Assembly: GCA_951800675.1 (NCBI GenBank)
Contig: CATOKC010000072.1
Location: forward strand, 1 to 17,101
Origin: an uncultured Oscillibacter sp.
GTDB lineage: Bacteria; Bacillota_A; Clostridia; Oscillospirales; Oscillospiraceae
Length of the DNA: 17,101 bases
Direction: 5' to 3'
The notes under the pieces were generated by a model, which saw only the letters and a list, made by a program, of their open reading frames with translations, did not search any database and was not told the DNA's origin. Positions 1 through 6,084 of the stretch are shown piece after piece. The position numbers and the translations under genes were made by a program. Position 1 is the stretch's first letter; the number at the start of each line of letters is the position of its first letter.

Positions 1-2
1 TG

Positions 3-1415
3 ATCGTGGCCTACTCCCGGCCCATCGCCATGAAGATCTACCGGAAGCTGCTGGAGCTGCGGCCCGGCTGGATAGAAAAAATCGGAGTCGTCATGACCAG
101 CGGCAACAACGACCCGGAGGAGTGGAAGACGGTTATCGGCACAAAGAGCCACAAGGAGGAGCTGGCCCGAAAATTCAAGGACAACGACGACCCTATGAAA
201 ATCGCCATTGTGGTGGACATGTGGCTGACAGGCTTTGACGTACCCTCCCTGGCCACCATGTACGTTTACAAGCCCATGCGCGGCTACAACCTGATGCAGG
301 CCATCGCCCGGGTCAACCGAGTGTTTCAGGACAAGGAGGGGGGCCTCATTGTCGATTATGTGGGCATCGCCTCGGCGCTGAAAGCAGCCATGAATGAGTA
401 CACGGAGCGGGACCGCGGCAACTACGGCGATATGAACATCGCTCAGACCGCCTACCCCAAGTTCCAGGAGAAGCTCCAGGTCTGCAAGGACCTGATGTAT
501 GGCTTCGACTACAGCAAATTTAGCGGCGGCAGCCCTTTGGAGATGGCACAGGCGATCTCTGGCGGCGTCAACTTTGTTCTGGATGCCGCCACTCCTGACC
601 GCAGGGAGCTGTTCGCCCGGGAGGCGCTGCTTCTGAAACAGGCCCACTCCCTATGCGCCAGCCTGACCACCGCCCAGGAGCGCCGCAAGTCCGCTTACTT
701 TGAGGCGGTCCGCTCCGCCGTGGTCAAGCTGACTGTGGGCGGCGCCGGAGGCCGTCTGCTGTCCTTGCAGGAGATCAACGCCCAGATTAACGAACTGTTG
801 AAGGCCAGCATCCAGAGCGAGGGCGTCATCAACCTGTTTGACAGCAAGACGGTGGGGGAAAAATTCAATCTCTTCGACCCGGAGGTATTGGAAGAGATTG
901 CAAAGATGAAGAAGAAAAACATTGCGGTGGAGATTCTCCGCAAGCTGATGGCGGAACAGGTCTCCATCTTCAAGCGGACAAATGTGGTGCAGTCCCAGAA
1001 GTTCTCCGAGAAAATTGCCCAGCTGATGAACGCATACTACAATGGTCTGATTACCAATGAGGATGTCATTAAGGAATTGCTGGACGCCGCCGCCCAGATT
1101 GTGGACCTGCATCAGCAGGGTGAGGAGATGGGGCTGTCCCCAGAGGAGATGGCGTTCTATGACGCGCTGACCAAGCCGGAAGCCATCAAGGATTTTTACC
1201 AAAATGACCAGCTGGTGGCCATGACCCGGGAGCTGACCGAGATGCTCCGTAAAAACCGCACGATTGACTGGCAGAGGAAAGAGACCGCCCGAGCTGGGAT
1301 GCGGAAGATGGTCAAGCGTCTGCTGAGAAAATATGACTATCCTCCGGAAGGTGTAGAAGACGCCGTTAATACGGTCATCAGCCAGTGCGAGATGTGGACA
1401 GACAATACGATGTGA
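3..1415 (+). CDS. hsdR: Type I restriction enzyme R subunit (HsdR), C-terminal part
   Basis: This is the C-terminal portion of the motor/nuclease subunit of a type I restriction-modification complex, which translocates and cuts unmodified DNA in an ATP-dependent way together with HsdM and HsdS. The frame is open from the left edge, so the N-terminal nuclease and first helicase domain are outside the window; the GTG at position 6 is internal. The first ~120 residues are the second RecA-like helicase lobe, with a 'DMWLTGFDVP' motif V region and the arginine-finger motif 'QAIARVNR'. The last ~100 residues ('IDWQ', 'ARAGMRKMVKRLLRKYDYPP') match the DUF3387-type C-terminal domain of HindI-like R subunits, used for complex assembly. 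The reading frame is intact to its TGA. It converges with the minus-strand cargo genes, only 7 bases separating the two stop codons. Its hsdM and hsdS partners are presumably to the left. Confidence 0.93.
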   Translation: MVAYSRPIAMKIYRKLLELRPGWIEKIGVVMTSGNNDPEEWKTVIGTKSHKEELARKFKDNDDPMKIAIVVDMWLTGFDVPSLATMYVYKPMRGYNLMQAIARVNRVFQDKEGGLIVDYVGIASALKAAMNEYTERDRGNYGDMNIAQTAYPKFQEKLQVCKDLMYGFDYSKFSGGSPLEMAQAISGGVNFVLDAATPDRRELFAREALLLKQAHSLCASLTTAQERRKSAYFEAVRSAVVKLTVGGAGGRLLSLQEINAQINELLKASIQSEGVINLFDSKTVGEKFNLFDPEVLEEIAKMKKKNIAVEILRKLMAEQVSIFKRTNVVQSQKFSEKIAQLMNAYYNGLITNEDVIKELLDAAAQIVDLHQQGEEMGLSPEEMAFYDALTKPEAIKDFYQNDQLVAMTRELTEMLRKNRTIDWQRKETARAGMRKMVKRLLRKYDYPPEGVEDAVNTVISQCEMWTDNTM

Positions 1416-1422
1416 ATGGTTA

Positions 1423-1806
1423 CTATTCTTTATCTGTATCTTCGGCTGGCGGTTTATCCGGTTTTTTCCCATATTGATCTCGTAGGCTCTGGTGTCCTTT
1501 CTGATCTTTACGAATCCAGTCCTCGGCTGTTAGATCCCGCCACTGCGGATGGCCTTCTCTCAGATCAAGCGCCATAAACGATGCAGGGTATTGCCACACA
1601 GGGTCAAAGTCCAAATCGGCAGCCACTCGTTTTTGCCAAGCGCTTTTCTCTGGAGGCAGTTCCTGTTTAACCGTGACGTAACTCTCCAGCTCATGCGTGG
1701 TGTCAATACGACGCAGAAACTCCTCTGCTGTAATTTTGCCGGCAACATACTCCCGTCTCGCCGCACGAGCATTCTCTTCCCAATCTCCATATTGAAGCGA
1801 GGTCAT
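1423..1806 (-). CDS. Hypothetical protein, 127 aa, element cargo
   Basis: I do not recognise this family. The protein is highly charged and hydrophilic, has no signal peptide or membrane segment, and ends in a Lys/Asp/Glu/Pro-rich tail that is probably disordered. The N-terminal ~45 residues ('GDWEENARAARREYVAGK', 'AEEFLRRID') look helical. It begins 5 bases after the stop of the 292-aa gene upstream on the same strand and has no strong ribosome binding site of its own, so it is probably co-transcribed and translationally coupled with it. It converges on hsdR. The conserved-looking spacing and amino-acid composition support real coding; function is unknown. Confidence 0.7.
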   Translation of the reverse strand: MTSLQYGDWEENARAARREYVAGKITAEEFLRRIDTTHELESYVTVKQELPPEKSAWQKRVAADLDFDPVWQYPASFMALDLREGHPQWRDLTAEDWIRKDQKGHQSLRDQYGKKPDKPPAEDTDKE

Positions 1807-1811
1807 GGGAA

Positions 1812-2690
1812 TCAGTTTTTGCGCTGGCTTTCTGGTGCGTCCTCATATCGGAGCGACCTGGCATACATACGGTCTCGTAGCTGCTTGAACAGTCTCAGGG
1901 CGTCGTTCTGTTCAGGACCTCTTTTACGTTTGAGATTGGCGCCCCGCTTTTTACAGCTCTGCCCTTCAAAAATCCGGTCGCAGTAGCGCGTTGCCGCCCG
2001 GGTTCTTGGGATGAAATAATTCCAGCAGTAGTCGCATCGAGCGATGCGTCTCTTGTCTTGCTGGAAATACAAAAGGAGTTCTGCCAGACGCAGTTGAAAA
2101 ACAGAAGCAGCACGAAGCTGTAATGGAACATTTTCGTAGTCAGCCAGCCGGGAGGGATCACAAAACGCGGCGATGTTGGGATATACGCCGCGCAGCTTCT
2201 CAAACCGCTCCTGCTGAGTGGCCCGCTCCATCCCATCGAACGTCATCTCCATGATGTTCCGGAGACGTATTTGTGTACGGATGGGAATTTCCAGAATCCG
2301 CAGCAACCGCCGCCCGGCCCGGAGAAGAAACAGGGCTGAGCCGTCATCTTTTGTCCGTAAAGCTTGATCTAAGAACCAGCCGACCTCGAAAAAACCGAGG
2401 GGGTCGATCTCTTGGAGCATAGAGGGGAGCATCAGCGCTTCCGCAGCCAGGTCCTCCAAATCGAGCATTGAGATATCCAGCTTGTCTTCAAACAGCGGGT
2501 GTTCCTCGTAGAGCTTTTGAATCTCCTGGCGGTATGTTCCATAGTCTATCTCCGCAGCGCCGACCAAATCTTCCGCTGGAGTGATGGGCGGAAGCCTTTT
2601 TTCCTGCCCATCCAGGTCAACCATAAACGCACATATTTTTCCGTCAACCCCGGTCTCGATCCAGAGGCCGGGGGATTTTTTGCCTGCCAT
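1812..2690 (-). CDS. Zinc-finger-like cargo protein (possibly DUF6076 family), 292 aa
   Basis: The function is unknown. The N-terminal ~200 residues are largely helical with no enzyme motif I recognise. The C-terminal part carries four cysteines (Cys219, Cys222, Cys237, Cys246) in the pattern C-x2-C ... RYC ... C, followed by a Lys/Arg-rich stretch. This resembles the CGNR-type zinc finger, or the C-terminal finger I associate with DUF6076 proteins of Clostridia; the family name is from memory and uncertain. Such a finger plus basic tail suggests nucleic-acid binding (inference). The start is ATG 2690, preceded by a purine-rich GGGGAGGG ribosome binding site. It is the first gene of a two-gene minus-strand unit lying between hsdR and the mobilization genes, in a position where defence or regulatory cargo is common. 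Confidence 0.75.
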   Translation of the reverse strand: MAGKKSPGLWIETGVDGKICAFMVDLDGQEKRLPPITPAEDLVGAAEIDYGTYRQEIQKLYEEHPLFEDKLDISMLDLEDLAAEALMLPSMLQEIDPLGFFEVGWFLDQALRTKDDGSALFLLRAGRRLLRILEIPIRTQIRLRNIMEMTFDGMERATQQERFEKLRGVYPNIAAFCDPSRLADYENVPLQLRAASVFQLRLAELLLYFQQDKRRIARCDYCWNYFIPRTRAATRYCDRIFEGQSCKKRGANLKRKRGPEQNDALRLFKQLRDRMYARSLRYEDAPESQRKN

Positions 2691-2940
2691 GCCGTTCCCT
2701 CCCCAAGATCACTTCATGATGTAAAGACGGCTGAAATTATTGTAGCATGACAGCGAGGAAAAAGAAAGTCCGGACGAACCTCGACAACTGAATACCCGCC
2801 ACCAGAGAGGATATGTCTCCGGCCCAAGTATCGCCACAACTCCGCAGACACGGACGAGCGTACCAGGAGAGAACACTACGCGGCAGGAAAGGCCCTGGCG
2901 CAGGAACAGGTATGGTGTGTGGCCAAAACAAATAAACAGA

Positions 2941-2947
2941 GGAGGAG
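2941..2947 (+). promoter_or_regulatory. Ribosome binding site deciding a TTG start
   Basis: GGAGGAG sits five bases before TTG 2953. No comparable site precedes the upstream GTG (2917) or the downstream ATG (2977), so it fixes the start of the RepA-like ATPase. Confidence 0.75.
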
Positions 2948-2952
2948 CAAAT

Positions 2953-3939
2953 TTGAACAAGCTGAAACTGCTCACCATGAGCGACATTCCGGCGGAGGAG
3001 GTGCGGTGGCTCTGGTATCCGTATCTCCCCAGAGGCAAGATCACGATTATCCAGGGTGACCCCGGAGAGGGCAAGACCACCTTCGTGTTGGCGCTGGCGG
3101 CTCTGCTTACACGGGGACTGCCAATGCCTGGCTGTACGGAAAGTAGACCGCCCATGAACATCATCTATCAGACGGCGGAAGACGGCCTGGCGGATACGGT
3201 CAAACCCCGGCTCACAGCGCTGGGAGCGGATTGTTCCAAAGTGCTGGTCATTGACGAGAGTGAGCGGGAGCTGACGCTGAGTGACCGACGTCTTGCCCAG
3301 GCCATCCAAGAAACGGATGCAGGACTGTTAGTCCTCGACCCCATCCAGGCGTATCTGGGAGAGGGTGTGGATATGCACCGGGCCAACGAGGTGCGCCCCA
3401 TCTTCAAGCGGCTGGGGCAGTTGGCGGAGCAGACCGGCTGTGCCATTGTGCTGGTGGGACACATGAACAAAATGCAGGGCGCCAAGTCTGCGTATCGAGG
3501 TCTGGGTTCCATTGACTTCCGGGCGGCGGCGCGGAGCGTACTGCTGGTGGGGCGCTCCAAGGATGACCCCGAAACCCGAGTGGTGGTACACGACAAGAGC
3601 AGTCTGGCTCCGGAGGGGGCGTCCATTTTGTTTTCTCTGCATTCAGATACAGGTTTTTCCTGGAGCGGGTTTTGCGATACCACCGCCAGCGAACTCCTCT
3701 CCGGCAGCGGCCCCGGTGTGACCAAGACAGAACAGGCGGAGCGTCTACTGTTGGAGCTGCTGAAAGGTGGTGAGGTCGCTTCTGAAGAACTGCTGAAACA
3801 GTCCTCTGCCCTTGGCATCTCTGAGCGAACACTGAAGATCGCCAAGCAGAACCGTGGCGTGATCTCCCTCCGAAGGGGCGACCGCTGGTATGCCAAGCTG
3901 CCGGACACAGGTCAAGAGGGTAAGGGGGTAACGTGTTAA
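2953..3939 (+). CDS. RepA-like RecA-fold ATPase/helicase (AAA_25 type)
   Basis: This is a RecA-fold NTPase of the RepA/AAA_25 kind that accompanies mobilization genes and is thought to act as a replicative helicase or loader for the excised element. The Walker A motif is 'GDPGEGKTT' (about residues 35-43), Walker B is 'GLLVLDP', and a 'GHMNK' sensor-like motif follows. The C-terminal ~60 residues ('TKTEQAERLLLELL', 'ISERTLKIAKQNRG') look like a winged helix. I choose the TTG start at 2953 because a perfect GGAGGAG lies at 2941-2947, five bases upstream; the frame also extends upstream to a GTG at 2917 that lacks such a site, and an ATG lies at 2977. It is first in the plus-strand mobilization series, ahead of the candidate oriT and mobC. 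Confidence 0.85.
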   Translation: MNKLKLLTMSDIPAEEVRWLWYPYLPRGKITIIQGDPGEGKTTFVLALAALLTRGLPMPGCTESRPPMNIIYQTAEDGLADTVKPRLTALGADCSKVLVIDESERELTLSDRRLAQAIQETDAGLLVLDPIQAYLGEGVDMHRANEVRPIFKRLGQLAEQTGCAIVLVGHMNKMQGAKSAYRGLGSIDFRAAARSVLLVGRSKDDPETRVVVHDKSSLAPEGASILFSLHSDTGFSWSGFCDTTASELLSGSGPGVTKTEQAERLLLELLKGGEVASEELLKQSSALGISERTLKIAKQNRGVISLRRGDRWYAKLPDTGQEGKGVTC

Positions 3940-3984
3940 AGACACTGCCCGGTTGCCCTCTTATGCAGCAGGCTGGGAGGAGCG

Positions 3985-4060
3985 AAATTTTCTCCTTTAG
4001 GAGAAAGCCAGCATCGCGTTTGTCTGGACGCCGGCCTTCGCCGCCGCCCGCCAAACGCTT
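3985..4060. other. Candidate origin of transfer (oriT) with inverted repeats
   Basis: The 162-base gap between the ATPase and mobC contains two inverted repeats. The first is a hairpin, TTTCTCC (3989-3995) and GGAGAAA (4000-4006), around a 4-base centre. The second is GCGTTTG (4016-4022) paired with CAAACGC (4052-4058), enclosing GC-rich sequence with smaller dyads. The first hairpin has no T-run after it, so it is not an obvious terminator. Known: relaxase nick sites usually lie beside inverted repeats just upstream of mobC/mobA. Inferred: this is the oriT. The nick position cannot be read from sequence alone. Confidence 0.5.
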
Positions 4061-4101
4061 TTCCGAGCAGAAGCCCGGACCCACTTTAGAACGGAGGAAC
4101 G

Positions 4102-4419
4102 ATGAACAAGGACACCACATTCAGTATCCGAATCGCTTCCGGCGACTTAGATACCATCAAGAAAAAGGCAAAACAGGCCCGGCTCTCTCAGAGTGATTAC
4201 GTCACCCGCTGCTGCCTGGGACGGCAGGTGGTGGTGATCGAAGATCTGAAAGAAGTGGCCAAACAGCTCCGGGCCATCGGCGGGAACCTGAACCAGCTGA
4301 CGATGCTGGCGAACATGGGCCGTGTCAGTATCGTCAACCTGGACGGCATGACACAGGAGCTGGCCGGGATCAGTGCCGCTCTGCGGGAGATTCAGGAGCG
4401 GGGGAGGTGGAGCAGATAG
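4102..4419 (+). CDS. mobC: MobC-like relaxosome accessory protein
   Basis: This is a small DNA-binding relaxosome protein that assists the relaxase at oriT. The 105-residue length is normal for the family. The N-terminus ('FSIRIASGDLDTIKKKAKQARLS') is ribbon-helix-helix-like, and the central 'LRAIGGNLNQLTMLAN' is the characteristic MobC signature. The start is ATG 4102 after a GGAGG ribosome binding site. Its last codons overlap the start of the relaxase gene by 13 bases, indicating translational coupling. It lies directly downstream of the candidate oriT. Confidence 0.9.
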   Translation: MNKDTTFSIRIASGDLDTIKKKAKQARLSQSDYVTRCCLGRQVVVIEDLKEVAKQLRAIGGNLNQLTMLANMGRVSIVNLDGMTQELAGISAALREIQERGRWSR

Positions 4420-5705
4420 CCATCATCCACTTCACCAACTACCCCAAGGGCCAGAGCCGCACCTGCATGGGAGCGGTGATGAGGTACACACAGCAGGAGA
4501 AGAAAACACTGTGGGAGGGCCGCCAGCTGGTCAGCGGCGTCAACTGCCGGCCGGAGAGTGTGTATGATGATTTCCTGCGAACCAAGCTGCTATACCACAA
4601 AGAGGGTGGCACGATGTTCTATCACATGGTGCAGTCCTTCCCAGCGGACGAAGAAGTAAATCCCGTGACCGCGCACGCCGCCGCACTGAAGCTGGCAAAG
4701 TGGTTCCAAGGGCGGGAGGTTCTGGTCTGCACCCACGTTGACCGTGACCACATCCACTCCCACTTCCTCATCAACAGCGTCAGCTTCGAGGATGGGAAAA
4801 AGCTGCACATCAGCGAACCGGAACTGACTCAACTGCGCCAACGCAACGATCAAGTGTGCATGGAGTTCGGCCTGCCGGTATTCCAACCACGGAAGAAGCG
4901 GGTCAAGTCCATGTCCGGCGCGGAGTACCACGCCGCCGCCAGAGGAGAGAGCTGGAAGTTCCGTTTGATGAACACCATCGACGAGTGTATGCGGTACGCC
5001 CACAGCCGGGAGGAGTTCATTGCGCTGATGCGCAGCGAAGGCTATGATGTCCGCTGGACGGATAGCCGAAAGAGCATCACCTACACCACTCCCAGCGGTA
5101 TGAGATGCCGGGACTACCGGCTCCACGACGAAAAATATTTGAAGGAGAGGATGGAGCTTGAGTTCAGAATCCGACAGGCAGTTATCCATGGAGGAGCTGC
5201 GCCAGCGGAATATGCAAAGGCCGCCAGCAGAGACACTGCATCCCACAGCGGGGGAGTGGCAGAGCTTGACCGCTGCACTGACGGCAATGGGAGAACTCCT
5301 GGCGGAGCAGGTGCTTCTGCTGGAGAAAATAGCCGCAAGGCCCAAGCCCTGGGCGACACAGGAACAGATGACGGAATTGATTCGAGAGGCAAGGGAGATA
5401 CACCGCCTGTTGGAACAGGCTGGGAAGAAGAGAGAGCGGCGCTTTTCCCTGCCAACGATCCGACTTCCCAGCCCCTCACCGGAGTGGCTATTGATTCCGA
5501 CGGTGCTGGTGGGATTGCTGGCACTGTGGTACGGTTGGGCCACGCTCTGGAACGGTCTGACAACCCTGTTCCCGTAAGCGACGCCGCAACTGCACACAAG
5601 CACGCCGACAGCAAGACACTCCGCAGAGAGCGGGAAAAGAAAATCGCCCTCGGTCACAAAGAGGACGACCATGAAGAGGAGCAAACCTGGCAGCAGACCA
5701 TGTGA
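4407..5705 (+). CDS. Relaxase/mobilization nuclease (MobP-like, PF03432 type)
   Basis: This protein nicks one strand at oriT and leads it into the recipient. The N-terminal ~200 residues are the relaxase domain. Tyr27 in 'GAVMRYTQQEKKT' is the likely catalytic tyrosine, and 'THVDRDHIHSHF' (His110, His115, His117, His119) is the metal-binding histidine motif. The start is GTG 4407, inside the end of mobC, with AGGAG at 4394-4398. From about residue 250 the character changes: the tail to residue ~410 is Gly/Ala/Asp/Ser/Thr-rich and probably disordered, and is encoded by the same DNA as a second gene in the +1 frame (5158-5577). The last 30 residues are very charged. The stop codon lies inside a terminator hairpin. 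At 432 residues the length is ordinary for such relaxases. Confidence 0.92.
   Translation: MEQIAIIHFTNYPKGQSRTCMGAVMRYTQQEKKTLWEGRQLVSGVNCRPESVYDDFLRTKLLYHKEGGTMFYHMVQSFPADEEVNPVTAHAAALKLAKWFQGREVLVCTHVDRDHIHSHFLINSVSFEDGKKLHISEPELTQLRQRNDQVCMEFGLPVFQPRKKRVKSMSGAEYHAAARGESWKFRLMNTIDECMRYAHSREEFIALMRSEGYDVRWTDSRKSITYTTPSGMRCRDYRLHDEKYLKERMELEFRIRQAVIHGGAAPAEYAKAASRDTASHSGGVAELDRCTDGNGRTPGGAGASAGENSRKAQALGDTGTDDGIDSRGKGDTPPVGTGWEEERAALFPANDPTSQPLTGVAIDSDGAGGIAGTVVRLGHALERSDNPVPVSDAATAHKHADSKTLRREREKKIALGHKEDDHEEEQTWQQTM
5158..5577 (+). CDS. Nested membrane-anchored mobilization accessory protein (MobB-like arrangement)
   Basis: This 139-codon frame lies wholly inside the relaxase gene, in the +1 frame relative to it. 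The product has a coherent architecture. Residues ~35-60 and 66-90 are amphipathic, probably coiled-coil helices ('LLAEQVLLLEKIAA', 'MTELIREAREIHRLLEQ'). A basic patch KKRERR (90-95) and a Pro-rich linker follow. A single transmembrane helix of ~22 residues (about 110-131, 'WLLIPTVLVGLLALWYGW') ends the protein, so the N-terminus should be cytoplasmic. The start is TTG 5158, seven bases after AGGAGAGG (5143-5150); ATG 5188 is in frame but lacks a site. In the same stretch the relaxase frame is low-complexity, so the nested frame seems to carry the constraint. By analogy with RSF1010 mobB within mobA, it may tether the relaxosome to the membrane or coupling protein (inference). Confidence 0.72.
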   Translation: MSSESDRQLSMEELRQRNMQRPPAETLHPTAGEWQSLTAALTAMGELLAEQVLLLEKIAARPKPWATQEQMTELIREAREIHRLLEQAGKKRERRFSLPTIRLPSPSPEWLLIPTVLVGLLALWYGWATLWNGLTTLFP

Positions 5706-5721
5706 TGATGGTCTGCTTTTT
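5692..5721 (+). terminator. Rho-independent terminator overlapping the relaxase stop
   Basis: A perfect 10-bp stem, AGCAGACCAT (5692-5701) with ATGGTCTGCT (5708-5717), has a 6-base loop and is followed by TTTT. The relaxase TGA (5703-5705) lies in the loop. It ends the ATPase/mobC/relaxase transcript. Confidence 0.85.
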
Positions 5722-5817
5722 GTTATCCCGTTGGTGCTGGAAGGAAGGAGAAGCTTATCGACAGCCGTATAAATCAGGTAAAATACGGAAATTATTTTAT
5801 AGAATGGAGGGACAGTC

Positions 5818-5979
5818 ATGTCTGAGCAAAAGTCCACTGAACAGCGCAGGAAAGAGACAGCGGCAAAGATTTGGCTGTCCTACTACAACCGGGTGCTGTA
5901 TGAAAAGGGCATCATCACGGAGCGGGAGCGCAACAAGATGGCGCTGAAAATCGACGGCTGGAAAATGACCATGAGCTGA
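5818..5979 (+). CDS. Small SHOCT-like protein, 53 aa, next to recombinase
   Basis: This is a 53-codon gene with ATG 5818, preceded by a GGAGGG ribosome binding site. The protein begins MSEQKSTEQRRKETAAK and continues with 'IWLSYYNRVLYEKGIITERE' and 'RNKMALKI', a pattern of aromatic helix, then G-I-I-T-E-R-E-R, then a basic helix. This resembles the SHOCT motif, a short helical hairpin found in small bacterial proteins (similarity judged by eye). It is strongly basic, without a membrane segment or cysteines. It stands alone between two terminators (5692-5721 and 5986-6027), so it is its own transcription unit. Its place immediately before the recombinase and its size would suit a recombination directionality factor or small regulator, but no sequence motif proves this. 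Confidence 0.75.
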   Translation: MSEQKSTEQRRKETAAKIWLSYYNRVLYEKGIITERERNKMALKIDGWKMTMS

Positions 5980-5985
5980 CAAACA

Positions 5986-6027
5986 GGGGGACCGCAATTG
6001 TTGCGGCCCCCCTTGCTTTGCTTTGTA
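5986..6027 (+). terminator. Rho-independent terminator after the 53-aa gene
   Basis: GGGGG-A-CCGCAA (5986-5997) pairs with TTGCGG-C-CCCCC (6001-6012) with one A/C mismatch and a 3-base loop, followed by a T-rich run. It begins seven bases after the stop of the small gene. Confidence 0.8.
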
Positions 6028-6041
6028 TTCTGTGATATACT
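6013..6041 (+). promoter_or_regulatory. Candidate sigma-A promoter for the serine recombinase
   Basis: TTGCTT (6013-6018), a 17-base spacer and TATACT (6036-6041) with an extended -10 TG (6033-6034) lie 44 bases before the recombinase start. The -35 is weak (3 of 6) and overlaps the T-tail of the preceding terminator. Confidence 0.5.
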
Positions 6042-6084
6042 GCGAAATAGAAAATGATAAAACGAACCATAAAGGAGACGAGCC

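Noticed and set aside
651..1472. A 273-codon minus-strand frame opposite hsdR
   Set aside because: It is antisense to conserved HsdR sequence, has no ribosome binding site or domain, and has a composition typical of a shadow frame.
2764..2776. AAGTCCGGAC string resembling a conserved piece of RNase P RNA
   Set aside because: No other conserved RNase P RNA element is present in the 262-base gap; most likely chance.
5188..5190. ATG as start of the nested gene
   Set aside because: It is in frame but lacks a ribosome binding site, whereas TTG 5158 has AGGAGAGG at good spacing.
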